21,466 nucleotides of DNA from JAQUGA01 sp038210985. Lineage in GTDB: Bacteria > Bacteroidota > Bacteroidia > Bacteroidales > WCHB1-69. The stretch spans positions 1-21,466 of the forward strand of contig JBBQWB010000045.1 of NCBI GenBank assembly GCA_038210985.1. Direction: 5' to 3'. Both the position numbers and the translations under genes were made by a program. The notes below the pieces were generated by a model that worked only from the letters and a program-made list of their open reading frames with translations, had not been told where the DNA came from and did no database searches. Positions 6,756-15,220 of this stretch are shown here, in pieces. The number at the start of each line of letters is the position of its first letter. Positions within the stretch are counted from its first letter, which is position 1.

Positions 6756-7219
6756 GAAAAATTAATAATGCATACACTGAAATTGACGGATATAACTGTT
6801 TTGGTTGCTCTCCTTCAAATAAAACTGGATTAACTCTTGAGTTTTTTGAAACCGAAAATGGAGTTTATGCCGAATGGATGCCAAAAAACGATTTTGAAGG
6901 CTACCACAACCATCTTCATGGTGGAATTCAAGCTACTTTAATGGATGAGATTGGTAGTTGGATTTTGCCCGTAAAAGTTGGCTCATCGGGAGTTACAAAA
7001 ACACTAACAGTAAATTATTTGAAACCAGTTTTTATAGATAAAGGACTTATTAAATTAACTGCCGAATTAATTTCTTTTGAAGATAATATTGCACGAGTTA
7101 ATGTTAAATTATGTGATTCAGAGCTGGTTGAACGCTCAAATGCACATATCGATTTTTTTGTTTTTCCAGAAAATATTGCACGAAAGAAATATTATTTTCC
7201 TGGAAAAGAAAAATTTTAG
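6752..7219 (+). CDS. PaaI-type hotdog-fold thioesterase
   Basis: At 155 residues, it has the hotdog signature NHLHGGIQATLMDEIGSW (about 53-70), where the HGG and the acidic residue of MDE are the usual active-site region. A CFGCSPSN motif near the N terminus (about 16-23) is common in this PaaI/4HBT subgroup. The family hydrolyses acyl-CoA or other thioesters in the cytoplasm. The ATG overlaps the stop of the MBL-fold hydrolase, implying linked expression. The two hydrolases together may clear or process an acyl or lactone metabolite; that is inference from context. Confidence 0.85.
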   Translation: MRKINNAYTEIDGYNCFGCSPSNKTGLTLEFFETENGVYAEWMPKNDFEGYHNHLHGGIQATLMDEIGSWILPVKVGSSGVTKTLTVNYLKPVFIDKGLIKLTAELISFEDNIARVNVKLCDSELVERSNAHIDFFVFPENIARKKYYFPGKEKF

Positions 7220-7225
7220 AATTTA

Positions 7226-8221
7226 CTAAAAAGAAGGTTTTGAACTATTTGGACGTTTCCTTTTTAACCATAAATTTTCACCTATTTTCATGTTTTCAGA
7301 AATACTCATTCCATTAAGTTTGGCAATAGATTTCATTTTCATGGCATACAACTGAGAAATATATTGTAAGGATTCGCCCGATTTAACAATATGAAAATCT
7401 CGGTCTCCCTTATTTCGTTTAGATTCAATATAAACTATTTCGCCTGCTTTAACTTGTGCATCTTTAGGTAAATCGTTGTATTTTTTCAAAAATGCTTCTT
7501 CTGTAAAAATATCTTTAGCTATGGAATAAAAAGTATCGTCTGCTTTTGCAACTAAAAAACGTGTATGGTTGTTTTCAAAAATTTTCCGATTATTAATAGT
7601 CGAAGTGGGTCGGTAACTAACTCCTAAAATTACAATAACATCTTCGCTTTCACTTTGAATCACATTTTTGCCAGTATTTACAGGTGTTTCATTGGGTTTT
7701 TTGCCCGAAGGTTTGTCGTAGCTATAAAGCTCATATTCTTCAATAATTCGAACAATGATTTTTGAATATTCCAAATTGGTTGCGTATCCGGCATCTTGAA
7801 GCCCTTTAGCCCAAGATATATAATCGTCAGAACTGTTTTCAAAAAGAGATGCATAACGCTTATTGCTGGTTAAAAAAAGCGAATGATCGTCGTAACAATC
7901 ATTAATAACGGTATATTTTCTAAAACATTCTTTTTCCGAGTCGTCGTCTTTTAAGTATGTTTCGCCCGTCCACGAACTTCCGCATTTTATTCCAAAATGA
8001 TTGTTTGCATTAATTGCTAATTCGCTAGTTCCAGCTCCCGATTCTAATATGCCTTGTGCCAATGTAATGCTCGCAGGTATTTTATATTCGTTCATTTTTT
8101 TTATGGCAGAATTTTTATATTTACTGACATAGATAATAATGTCTGATTTTGTATAATTTTGCGAATGCAACGAAATGGTAAAGAAAAAGAGTGTAATAAA
8201 TACTGAAAGTGTTCTTTTCAT
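7226..8221 (-). CDS. secreted glucosaminidase with C-terminal LysM domains
   Basis: A signal peptide spans residues 1-20 (MKRTLSVFITLFFFTISLHS, then Q). The glucosaminidase (GH73-type) domain covers about 25-168: ITLAQGILESGAG with E60 as the expected catalytic acid, then NNHFGIKC and WAKGLQDAGYAT. Two LysM-like peptidoglycan-binding segments follow, one weaker (about 222-265) and one clear (276-319, FHIVKSGESLQYISQLYAMK). The enzyme would cut beta-1,4 bonds of peptidoglycan glycan strands in the periplasm or at the surface. It ends tail to tail with the thioesterase gene, 6 bases apart, with no evident terminator between. Confidence 0.92.
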   Translation of the reverse strand: MKRTLSVFITLFFFTISLHSQNYTKSDIIIYVSKYKNSAIKKMNEYKIPASITLAQGILESGAGTSELAINANNHFGIKCGSSWTGETYLKDDDSEKECFRKYTVINDCYDDHSLFLTSNKRYASLFENSSDDYISWAKGLQDAGYATNLEYSKIIVRIIEEYELYSYDKPSGKKPNETPVNTGKNVIQSESEDVIVILGVSYRPTSTINNRKIFENNHTRFLVAKADDTFYSIAKDIFTEEAFLKKYNDLPKDAQVKAGEIVYIESKRNKGDRDFHIVKSGESLQYISQLYAMKMKSIAKLNGMSISENMKIGENLWLKRKRPNSSKPSF

Positions 8222-8244
8222 AAATTAAATATCATCAATTTCTT

Positions 8245-8275
8245 GCAAAAGTATAAAAAACAGAACAAATAACAA
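8245..8275 (-). promoter_or_regulatory. promoter of the glucosaminidase gene
   Basis: On the minus strand, TTG at 8275-8273 is followed after 19 bases by TACTTTTGC at 8253-8245, matching the -33 and -7 elements. The ATG lies 23 bases further on. The region also serves as the divergent spacer to rsmG. Confidence 0.55.
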
Positions 8276-8287
8276 CTCAAATAGATT

Positions 8288-8911
8288 ATGAATTCGGAAA
8301 TAATTTACGAAAATTTTAAAAATTTAACGCAAACTCAGCAAAAGCAATTCAATGCTTTGTCGGATTTGTATCTGGAATGGAATTCAAAAATCAACGTTAT
8401 CTCTCGAAAGGATGTTGAAAATATTTATCTTCATCATGTTTTGCACTCTTTGAGTATTTCAAAACTTTTAACGTTCAACGTCTCGGCTGAGGTTTTAGAC
8501 GTTGGAACAGGTGGGGGTTTTCCTGGCATTCCACTGGCAATTATGAATCCCAATGCGCACTTTCACCTAATTGATTCGATTGGCAAAAAGATTAAAGTAG
8601 TAAAAGAGGTATGTACTGCGTTAAATTTATCAAACGTTACTGCCGAACACATTCGAGCCGAAGATCATAAAAAAAACTATGATTTTATTTTAAGTCGTGC
8701 AGTAACTCGATTGCCTGAATTTATTTCATGGACACGAAATAGAATAAAAAAAACAAATCATAATATTATCCCAAATGGTATTTTATATTTGAAAGGTGGA
8801 AACATTGATGACGAGCTGAAAGAGATAAATCAATACTTCCGAATATATAAAATTTCCGACTGGTTTTCGGATGATTTTTTTGCTGAAAAAAAAATCGTTC
8901 ACATTTATTAG
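8288..8911 (+). CDS. rsmG: 16S rRNA (guanine(527)-N(7))-methyltransferase RsmG
   Basis: The 207-residue protein has the RsmG order of motifs: an N-terminal helix region with YLEWNSKINVISRKD (28-42), the SAM-binding loop VLDVGTGGGFPGIPLA (69-84), LIDSIGKKIKVV (94-105) and SRAVTRLPEF. It methylates G527 of 16S rRNA using S-adenosylmethionine; loss gives low-level streptomycin resistance in other bacteria. Length is normal for the family. It is transcribed divergently from the glucosaminidase gene and is followed by an MFS gene with its own promoter. Confidence 0.95.
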   Translation: MNSEIIYENFKNLTQTQQKQFNALSDLYLEWNSKINVISRKDVENIYLHHVLHSLSISKLLTFNVSAEVLDVGTGGGFPGIPLAIMNPNAHFHLIDSIGKKIKVVKEVCTALNLSNVTAEHIRAEDHKKNYDFILSRAVTRLPEFISWTRNRIKKTNHNIIPNGILYLKGGNIDDELKEINQYFRIYKISDWFSDDFFAEKKIVHIY

Positions 8912-8932
8912 CAAATAGAAAATAAAAATTCA

Positions 8933-8940
8933 TAAATTTG
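8933..8940 (+). promoter_or_regulatory. -7 element upstream of the MFS transporter
   Basis: TAAATTTG fits TAnnTTTG and lies 39 bases before the ATG at 8980, in the 68-bp gap after rsmG. No clear -33 element is seen. Confidence 0.45.
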
Positions 8941-8979
8941 TCGATTAAATTTTTTTTATACATTTAACAATTAAATAAA

Positions 8980-10377
8980 ATGACAGAAAAATTACAAAAA
9001 ACGCTTAGAGATTCGAAAGCTGCTCGCTGGACTGCTCTGGCTATTGTTGCATTTACTATGTTGTGTGGGTATTACCTTGCTGACGTTATGGCTCCGCTTA
9101 AAGGTTTACTTGAACAACAATTATCATGGAACAGCGAAGATTATGGCTTTTTTACAAGTGCTTACGGATGGTTTAATGTGTTCTTATTCTTCCTAATTTT
9201 TGGTGGAATTATTCTTGACAAAATGGGAGTAAGATTTACCGGACTTATGGCTACATCAATTATGGTTGTCGGAATTGCCATTAAATATTGGGCTGTTTCT
9301 ACTCATAGCCTTGATGGTCAAGTATGGAATTTATACTTCTTCTCTTCAAAAGCTCAAGTTTTAATGGCTGGTTTAGGTTTTGCAATTTTTGGAGTTGGCA
9401 TTGAAGTAGTTGGTATTACTGTCTCAAAAATCATTGTTAAATGGTTTAAAGGTAAAGAAATGGCACTTGCAATGGGCTTGGAAATGGCTACTGCTCGTAT
9501 TGGTACTGGTTTAGCAATTGGAACTTCGCTTCCTCTTGCAAAAGCTTTTGGAACGGTTTCAATGCCTTTATTATTTGGTCTTGTTATGGCTTGTATTGGA
9601 TTATTAGCTTTTATAATGTATACGTTCCAAGATAAGAAATTGGATGCATCTCAAGCTGCTTACGACAAAGAAAACAATATTGTGGACGATGAAGAGGCTT
9701 TTAGTATCAAAGATATTTGGAAAATTATTACAAATAAAGGTTGGTGGTATATTGCTATTCTTTGCGTATTATTCTATTCTGCTGTGTTCCCATTTTTAAA
9801 ATATGCAACAGATTTAATGGTCCAAAAATTTGGCGTTGACGAAGACTGGGCTGGTCTAATTCCAGCAATGCTCCCATTTGGTACTATTATTTTAACTCCA
9901 TTTTTCGGTAACTTATACGACCGTAAAGGAAAAGGTGCTACCATTATGATTATCGGTTCTATCATGTTGATTTTTGTTCATGCGATGTTTTCAATTCCAT
10001 TTTTAAATCATTGGTCAGTTGCAATAGTCCTCGTAATTCTTTTAGGTATTGGATTTTCATTGGTTCCTTCGGCAATGTGGCCTTCTGTTCCAAAAATTAT
10101 CCCCGAAAAACAATTAGGAAGTGCTTATTCACTTATTTTTTGGGTACAAAACTGGGGTTTAATGGGCGTGCCTGCTCTTATTGGTTGGATTCTTAATACA
10201 TATTGTATAACAGGTCAAATAGTGAAAAACGGGGTTACTGTATATACATACGATTACACTATACCAATGATGACATTTACAGGCTTCGGTGTTTTGGCAC
10301 TAATTTTTGCATTCTTGCTTAAAATTGAAGACAAGAAAAAAGGCTACGGTCTAGAATTGCCGAATATCAAGCAATAA
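8980..10377 (+). CDS. MFS transporter
   Basis: The 465-residue protein has about twelve hydrophobic helices in two halves. The MFS loop motif appears in both halves: FGGIILDKMGVRFTG (74-88) after helix 2, and PFFGNLYDRKGKGAT (307-321) in the second half. A charged central loop (about 217-245) separates them. It sits in the inner membrane. The motif style recalls the organic-anion/sugar-phosphate type of MFS carriers common in Bacteroidota, but the substrate cannot be assigned. It stands alone, with a candidate promoter upstream and a strong terminator downstream. Confidence 0.9.
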   Translation: MTEKLQKTLRDSKAARWTALAIVAFTMLCGYYLADVMAPLKGLLEQQLSWNSEDYGFFTSAYGWFNVFLFFLIFGGIILDKMGVRFTGLMATSIMVVGIAIKYWAVSTHSLDGQVWNLYFFSSKAQVLMAGLGFAIFGVGIEVVGITVSKIIVKWFKGKEMALAMGLEMATARIGTGLAIGTSLPLAKAFGTVSMPLLFGLVMACIGLLAFIMYTFQDKKLDASQAAYDKENNIVDDEEAFSIKDIWKIITNKGWWYIAILCVLFYSAVFPFLKYATDLMVQKFGVDEDWAGLIPAMLPFGTIILTPFFGNLYDRKGKGATIMIIGSIMLIFVHAMFSIPFLNHWSVAIVLVILLGIGFSLVPSAMWPSVPKIIPEKQLGSAYSLIFWVQNWGLMGVPALIGWILNTYCITGQIVKNGVTVYTYDYTIPMMTFTGFGVLALIFAFLLKIEDKKKGYGLELPNIKQ

Positions 10378-10396
10378 ATAATTTGTACAATATAGC

Positions 10397-10426
10397 AAAA
10401 AGAGGAGTTTTTACTCCTCTTTTTTT
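10397..10426 (+). terminator. intrinsic terminator of the MFS transporter gene
   Basis: A 12-bp stem pairs 10397-10408 with 10413-10424 (agaggagt / actcctct core) around a tttt loop and runs into a T tract. It lies 19 bases after the stop codon and directly abuts the next promoter. Confidence 0.9.
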
Positions 10427-10457
10427 GTAAATAAATTTAAAATATTGGTATCTTTGC
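10424..10457 (+). promoter_or_regulatory. Bacteroidota-type promoter of the DUF4349 lipoprotein gene
   Basis: TTTG at 10424-10427, shared with the terminator's T tract, is followed after 21 bases by TATCTTTGC at 10449-10457. This is a near-ideal -33/-7 pair. The ATG at 10481 is 23 bases downstream. Confidence 0.75.
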
Positions 10458-10480
10458 AAATAACCTTTAAAATAATCCAC

Positions 10481-11404
10481 ATGAAAAAAAATCGCTTGTT
10501 ATTTTTAATTACAATCATAATGTGGTTTTTAGTTGTTGCATGTTCAAATAGAACAGATGTTATTGATCAACGAGCATCTAACGATGAAAAATCATCCAAT
10601 ACCACAACGCAACCAAGTTCTGAAGAAATTACAACGGCAGAGCCCTCTTATAGCAAAAAAACATCTTCTAACAATGAAAACAGTTCGGATGTTGGTGAAA
10701 TAGATGCATCTAATCCAGTTGAAGTTGCTCAGCCAGCAAAGCAATTTATTATTCGCAGTGCCGATATAAAGATGATGGTTCCCGATGTGATGAAAGCTAC
10801 TTCGGATATCGAAAAAATTTTATCAAAATACAATGGCTTAATTTCCGACTCAAAACTTGAAACACTATCCAATTCCTTCTCAAATAAACTTACATTAAGA
10901 GTTCCAGTAATAAATTTTGATAAAACTATTAATGAAATTACGCCTTTAGCCGAATATATCGATTATCGAAATGTGGTTTCGGAAGATGTTACAAAAAATT
11001 ATGTAGATACCGAAGTTAGGCTAAAAAATAAACGTGAAGTTGAAAAAAGATTTATCGAAGTTCTTAGAAATCAAGCCAAAACAGTAAGGGATATATTGGA
11101 GGTTGAGCGACAATTAAATGAAATTAGAACCGAAATTGAATCGGCCGAAAGTTATTTGAATTCATTAAAAGATAAAGTTAGTTTAAGCACAATTACCGTT
11201 GAGGTTTATCAAACAGTAAATTACCAAAAACCGCCAAATACATACAATAAATCGGTTTTTACGGATATGAGAGAAGCACTTAGCAGTGGCTGGTATGGCA
11301 TTTTGTCCTTGTTTATTTTTGCGTTACATTTATGGCCACTAATATTTATTATAGCTACTGCTTTAAGCGTTGTGTATTTTTTAAAATGGCGTAAGCGAAA
11401 ATAG
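10481..11404 (+). CDS. DUF4349 domain-containing lipoprotein
   Basis: I choose ATG at 10481 (307 residues); an upstream TTG at 10445 would overlap the promoter. The N terminus is a lipoprotein signal with lipobox LVVAC (C21). A Ser/Thr/Asn-rich linker runs to about residue 85. The DUF4349 domain follows (about 88-246), beginning with FIIRSADIKMMV and holding a charged, probably coiled-coil region (about 178-230, DILEVERQLNEIRTEIES). A C-terminal hydrophobic helix (about 273-300) ends in KWRKRK. So the protein may be attached at both ends, by lipid and by helix, which is usual for the family. Its function is not known. Confidence 0.88.
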   Translation: MKKNRLLFLITIIMWFLVVACSNRTDVIDQRASNDEKSSNTTTQPSSEEITTAEPSYSKKTSSNNENSSDVGEIDASNPVEVAQPAKQFIIRSADIKMMVPDVMKATSDIEKILSKYNGLISDSKLETLSNSFSNKLTLRVPVINFDKTINEITPLAEYIDYRNVVSEDVTKNYVDTEVRLKNKREVEKRFIEVLRNQAKTVRDILEVERQLNEIRTEIESAESYLNSLKDKVSLSTITVEVYQTVNYQKPPNTYNKSVFTDMREALSSGWYGILSLFIFALHLWPLIFIIATALSVVYFLKWRKRK

Positions 11405-11407
11405 GAC

Positions 11408-11429
11408 TTTAAACAAGTGATTGTTTAAA
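11408..11429 (+). terminator. weak A+T-rich hairpin after the DUF4349 gene
   Basis: tttaaacaa (11408-11416) pairs with ttgtttaaa (11421-11429) around gtga, four bases after the stop codon. It is followed by A rather than T, so terminator function is doubtful. Confidence 0.3.
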
Positions 11430-11486
11430 AAAAACGGAATAAAAAATATTTTTTTGATAAAATACTTTTTTATGTAAAAATATTTC

Positions 11487-11495
11487 TATCTTTGC
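11487..11495 (+). promoter_or_regulatory. -7 element of the rpsO(-pnp) promoter
   Basis: TATCTTTGC matches the -7 consensus exactly. It lies 41 bases before the rpsO ATG, leaving an A-rich leader. No TTTG is present at the usual -33 distance; the upstream region is very A/T rich. Confidence 0.65.
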
Positions 11496-11536
11496 AGTCC
11501 GAAATAAAATAACAATCGATATAAAAGTTAAAAAAC

Positions 11537-11806
11537 ATGTATTTATCATCTGATGTAAAAAAAGAAATTTTCTCACAATACGGAAAATCAGAAACAAACA
11601 CTGGCTCAGTTGAAAGTCAAGTTGCTCTATTTACTTATAGAATCAAACATTTGACCGAACACCTTAAAGCAAACAAAAAAGACAATGTAACTCGTCGTTC
11701 ATTAGTTCTTATGGTTGGTCGCCGTCGTAAATTTCTAGATTATGTTAAATCTAAAGACATCGAAAGATATAGAACTATTATCAAAGATCTTGGTCTCAGA
11801 AAATAG
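11537..11806 (+). CDS. rpsO: 30S ribosomal protein S15
   Basis: The 89-residue length is typical of S15. Characteristic blocks are visible: NTGSVESQVALFTYRIKHLTEHL (about 20-42) and the DNVTRRSLVLMVGRRRKFLDYVK stretch (about 48-70), which contacts 16S rRNA helices 20-22. S15 is a primary binder in assembly of the 30S platform. The gene precedes pnp, an order conserved in many bacteria. A strong hairpin between the two suggests regulated or partial read-through. Confidence 0.98.
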   Translation: MYLSSDVKKEIFSQYGKSETNTGSVESQVALFTYRIKHLTEHLKANKKDNVTRRSLVLMVGRRRKFLDYVKSKDIERYRTIIKDLGLRK

Positions 11807-11819
11807 TAAAAAATATTCG

Positions 11820-11860
11820 AAACACAAAAAGGCAATTCCGAAAATTGCCTTTTTGTGTTT
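11820..11860 (+). terminator. intrinsic terminator between rpsO and pnp
   Basis: An 18-bp stem pairs 11820-11837 with 11843-11860 (ggcaatt / aattgcc at the top, loop ccgaa), with five T in the descending arm. The stem is nearly symmetric, so it could also stop opposing transcription. It may allow some read-through into pnp, which shows no strong promoter of its own in the 39 bases that follow. Confidence 0.8.
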
Positions 11861-11899
11861 AAATTAATTTAATAGCATTATACCTTAATAATTAACCAA

Positions 11900-14035
11900 A
11901 TGACCATTCACAATCAGACAATTACATTATCCGACGGAAGAGAAATATTAATAGAAACTGGTAAGTTAGCAAAACAAGCCGATGGTTCAGTAGTAGTAAA
12001 AATGGGCGATACTATGCTTTTGGCAACCGTATGTTGCAAAAAAGATGCAGCCGATAATGTCGACTTTATGCCACTATCTGTTGAATATCAAGAAAAATAT
12101 GCGTCAATGGGACGTTTCCCTGGCGGTTTTTTTAAACGTGAAGCACGTTTGTCGGAATATGAAATTTTGATTTCTCGATTGGTTGATAGAGCTCTTCGTC
12201 CACTTTTTCCCGAAAATTTTCATGCCGAAACGCAAGTTCTAATTAGCCTTATTTCGGGCGATAAAAATAATTTACCCGATGCATTAGCTTGTTTAGCTGC
12301 TTCATCGGCTCTTATGGTTTCCGATATTCCATTTAACGGTCCAGTAGCCGAAGTTCGCATTGCACGAGTAAATGGTGCTTTTATCGTAAATCCAAATATG
12401 GAAGAACTTAGCACTGCCGATATGGATCTTATGCTTGCAGGTTCGATAAAAGACGTTGTAATGGTTGAAGGCGAAATGAAGGAAGTACAAGAAGTAGATA
12501 TGATTGAAGCTATTAGAGTTGGTCATGATGCCATAAAACTTCTTTGCGAAGGTCAAATGAAACTTGCAGCAAAAGTTGAAAAAGCTCAAAATAAACGAGT
12601 TTATTGTCACGAAAAAAATAACGAAGAACTAAAGAACAGAATGTATTCTGAACTTACTGAAAAAGTTTACGAAATAAGTAAATCTCAATCGGCAAAACAC
12701 GATCGTAGCGAAGCTTGGGATAAAGTATATGCAGACTTTTTAGGTTCTTTTCCAGAAGAAGAATTAAGCGAAATAAAACCTCTTGCTAAAAGATATTACG
12801 AACATTTACTTTATGATGTAGTTCGAAAAATGATTTTGGAAGATAAAATTCGTTTAGATGGTCGTAAAACAGATCAAATTCGTCCAATATGGTGCGAAAC
12901 AAATTATTTGCCATCTGCTCATGGTTCAGCCATTTTTACTCGTGGCGAAACTCAATCGCTCACAACTTGTACTTTAGGCTCTAAACTTGATAAGCAAACC
13001 ATCGACGGCGCTTTTATAGAAGGATCAAATAATTTTATACTACATTATAACTTTCCTCCATTTTCAACGGGCGAAGTAAAACCAATGCGTGGAACTGGTC
13101 GTCGCGAAGTTGGTCACGGTAATTTAGCATTGCGTGCTCTTAAACCAGTTATTCCTACCGATGAGTCAAATCCTTATACCATTCGTTTGGTTTCGGATAT
13201 TCTTGAATCAAATGGTTCCTCTTCAATGGCTACAGTTTGTGCCGGAACATTGGCGTTAATGGATACTGGCATAAAAATTTTAAAACCAGTTTCGGGAATT
13301 GCAATGGGACTTATTACAGATGCAGAATCTGGAAAATATGCAATTTTAAGCGATATCCTTGGCGACGAAGATCACCTTGGCGATATGGATTTTAAAGTTA
13401 CAGGAACAAAAGATGGTATTACTGCTTGCCAAATGGATATTAAAGTAGATGGACTTTCGTTTGAAGTATTGTCGAAAGCTTTAGAACAAGCACGCATAGG
13501 TCGTCTTCATATTCTTGGCGAAATGATGAAAGTAATCGATACTCCTCGCGAAGAACTTAAACCTTTCGTGCCTCGTATCGCAAAAACAACAATACCTCGC
13601 GAATTTATTGGTGCTATCATTGGACCTGGCGGAAAAAATATTCAGGAATTACAACGTCAAACTGGTGCTACCATTGTGATTGAAGAAGTTGGTGAATTTG
13701 GAGTAATCGATATTATGTCAAATTCAAAAGAAACTTTAGACATAGTTTTAGCTCGAATTAAAGGAGTTGCTGCAGTTGCTGAAATAGGTGAAATATATGA
13801 TGGAAAAGTTAAAACACTTCAGCCATACGGTGCATTTGTTGAAATTTTACCAGGAAAAGAAGGATTACTTCATATTTCAGAAGTTACTTGGGAACGTTTG
13901 GAAAATATCGAAACAGTTCTAAAAGTTGGAGATATAATTAAGGTTAAACTTTTAGATATTGATAAAAAAACGAATAAATACAAACTATCACATAAAGTAC
14001 TTATTCCAAAACCTGAAAAGGAAAATAAAGAGTAA
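11900..14035 (+). CDS. pnp: polyribonucleotide nucleotidyltransferase (PNPase)
   Basis: The 711-residue length matches full PNPase. The order is RNase PH domain 1 (about 4-145), a helical linker (about 240-315), RNase PH domain 2 (about 318-550), KH domain (about 562-625, GPGG loop at 575-578) and S1 domain (about 629-700, KVKTLQPYGAFVEILPGKEG). Catalytic-site signatures are present: FSTGEVKPMRGTGRREVGHG (388-407) and the aspartates of LGDEDHLGDMD (D491, D497 by analogy with E. coli D486/D492). The enzyme degrades RNA phosphorolytically from the 3' end as a trimer. Confidence 0.98.
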   Translation: MTIHNQTITLSDGREILIETGKLAKQADGSVVVKMGDTMLLATVCCKKDAADNVDFMPLSVEYQEKYASMGRFPGGFFKREARLSEYEILISRLVDRALRPLFPENFHAETQVLISLISGDKNNLPDALACLAASSALMVSDIPFNGPVAEVRIARVNGAFIVNPNMEELSTADMDLMLAGSIKDVVMVEGEMKEVQEVDMIEAIRVGHDAIKLLCEGQMKLAAKVEKAQNKRVYCHEKNNEELKNRMYSELTEKVYEISKSQSAKHDRSEAWDKVYADFLGSFPEEELSEIKPLAKRYYEHLLYDVVRKMILEDKIRLDGRKTDQIRPIWCETNYLPSAHGSAIFTRGETQSLTTCTLGSKLDKQTIDGAFIEGSNNFILHYNFPPFSTGEVKPMRGTGRREVGHGNLALRALKPVIPTDESNPYTIRLVSDILESNGSSSMATVCAGTLALMDTGIKILKPVSGIAMGLITDAESGKYAILSDILGDEDHLGDMDFKVTGTKDGITACQMDIKVDGLSFEVLSKALEQARIGRLHILGEMMKVIDTPREELKPFVPRIAKTTIPREFIGAIIGPGGKNIQELQRQTGATIVIEEVGEFGVIDIMSNSKETLDIVLARIKGVAAVAEIGEIYDGKVKTLQPYGAFVEILPGKEGLLHISEVTWERLENIETVLKVGDIIKVKLLDIDKKTNKYKLSHKVLIPKPEKENKE

Positions 14036-14092
14036 AGAGGGGGCTCTAAAAAGTCTATTTTTTGAGGCATATTAAAAATTAAAACCGCACTT

Positions 14093-14100
14093 TACCTTTG
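14093..14100 (+). promoter_or_regulatory. candidate -7 element upstream of rpoD
   Basis: TACCTTTG fits TAnnTTTG and would give a leader of roughly 200 bases before the sigma factor gene. A second possible site, TAATTTTG, lies at 14138-14145. Neither has a clear -33 partner. The 278-bp gap holds no ORF that I would support. Confidence 0.4.
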
Positions 14101-14210
14101 TAAATGCGATGTGTTGAGCATGCCGAAACAATGGTTTTAATTTTGAAGTCTAACGCTGAAAAATGAATTTTTAGAAGTACCGTAAAACAATTTTTAATTG
14201 GTTTTATTTG

Positions 14211-14277
14211 AATAAATAGGTTTTTTGGTTTTGTTTTGAAACAAAACTATTTTGTATGCGTACAAAACCCTATTATT
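14211..14277 (+). promoter_or_regulatory. nested palindromes in the rpoD leader (possible structured RNA or operator)
   Basis: An outer imperfect stem pairs aataaataggtttt (14211-14224) with aaaaccctattatt (14264-14277). Inside are gttttgttt-tg-aaacaaaac (14228-14247, perfect 9-bp stem) and ttttgta-tgcg-tacaaaa (14250-14267). The unit acaaaa/ttttgt recurs, so acaaaa-cta-ttttgt (14241-14255) could pair instead, giving mutually exclusive folds. No known riboswitch is recognised. Confidence 0.45.
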
Positions 14278-14313
14278 GCGTTAATAAACATTCATATTAA
14301 TTTATATTAGGTT

Positions 14314-15177
14314 ATGAGACAACTCAAGATTTCGAAACAGGTTACAAATCGCGAAACAGCTTCTTTAGACAAATATCTTCAGGAAATCGCGAAAGTAGAA
14401 CTAATAACTGCTGATGAAGAAGTAGAGTTGGCTAGAAGAATTAAAGCGGGAGACCAAACAGCACTCGAAAAACTAACAAAAGCTAATCTTCGTTTTGTTG
14501 TTTCTGTTTCTAAACAATATCAAAACCAAGGATTAAGCTTGCCCGATTTAATTAATGAAGGCAACTTAGGGCTAATTAAAGCGGGTCAAAGGTTTGATGA
14601 AACTCGTGGATTCAAATTTATTTCGTATGCGGTTTGGTGGATTCGCCAATCGATTTTACAAGCATTGGCAGAACAATCTCGTATCGTTCGTTTACCTCTC
14701 AATAAAATTGGTTCAATCAATAAAATAAATAAAGCGTATGCTCATTTAGAACAAGAGTTTGAACGTGAACCTAATGTGGAAGAAATTGCCGACTTATTGG
14801 ATATATCCGAAACAGAAGTAAAGGAATCTCTTCGTAATTCAGGTCGCCACTTATCCATGGATGCTCCTTTGGTTCAGGATGAAGAAAACAATATGTACGA
14901 TGTTATTCGTAGCGAAGATAGTCCTACTCCCGAAACTGGTTTAATGTACGAATCACTCCGCAAGGAAATTGAACGTGCAATTTCAACCTTGCCTCAACGT
15001 GAAGCAGATGTTATTCGTTATTATTTCGGACTCGAAGGCAAGCATCCAATGACATTGGAAGAAATTGGCGAAAAATTCGATTTAACGCGCGAACGTGTTC
15101 GTCAAATAAAAGAAAAAGCGATTCGACGTTTAAAACATGTCTCTCGAAGCAAAATTTTAAAATCTTATTTAGGATAA
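14314..15177 (+). CDS. rpoD: primary RNA polymerase sigma factor RpoD (sigma-70/SigA)
   Basis: The 287-residue protein is the short primary sigma form typical of Bacteroidota, without region 1.1 or the long non-conserved insert. Region 1.2 covers about 16-47 (SLDKYLQEIAKVELITADEE), and region 2 about 54-124 (LRFVVSVSKQYQNQGLSLPDL, then FKFISYAVWWIRQSILQ for regions 2.3/2.4). Region 3 covers about 133-210, and region 4 about 222-280 with the helix-turn-helix TLEEIGEKFDLTRERVRQIK (247-266). It would direct polymerase to the TAnnTTTG promoters seen across this window. It lies behind a palindrome-rich leader and ahead of a terminator that abuts the rpe promoter. Confidence 0.97.
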   Translation: MRQLKISKQVTNRETASLDKYLQEIAKVELITADEEVELARRIKAGDQTALEKLTKANLRFVVSVSKQYQNQGLSLPDLINEGNLGLIKAGQRFDETRGFKFISYAVWWIRQSILQALAEQSRIVRLPLNKIGSINKINKAYAHLEQEFEREPNVEEIADLLDISETEVKESLRNSGRHLSMDAPLVQDEENNMYDVIRSEDSPTPETGLMYESLRKEIERAISTLPQREADVIRYYFGLEGKHPMTLEEIGEKFDLTRERVRQIKEKAIRRLKHVSRSKILKSYLG

Positions 15178-15182
15178 TATTT

Positions 15183-15213
15183 AAAAAAGCGAACCGAAAC
15201 GTTCGCTTTTTTT
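15183..15213 (+). terminator. intrinsic terminator of rpoD
   Basis: A 12-bp stem (aaaaaagcgaac, 15183-15194, with gttcgctttttt, 15201-15212) around loop cgaaac ends in a T tract, five bases after the rpoD stop codon. Its last T is the first base of the rpe -7 motif. Confidence 0.9.
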
Positions 15214-15220
15214 ATCTTTG
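15213..15220 (+). promoter_or_regulatory. -7 element of the rpe promoter, fused to the rpoD terminator
   Basis: TATCTTTG matches TAnnTTTG and lies 15 bases before the rpe ATG. Any -33 element would have to fall inside the terminator stem, where no TTTG is present. Confidence 0.55.

Noticed and set aside
12220..12610. Minus-strand frames within pnp
   Set aside because: They are antisense to a strongly conserved gene, and their low-complexity composition is unlike real protein.
14036..14313. A 6S-like or other known small RNA gene before rpoD
   Set aside because: Palindromes are present, but I could not recognise the 6S fold or any named RNA; recorded only as a possible leader structure.
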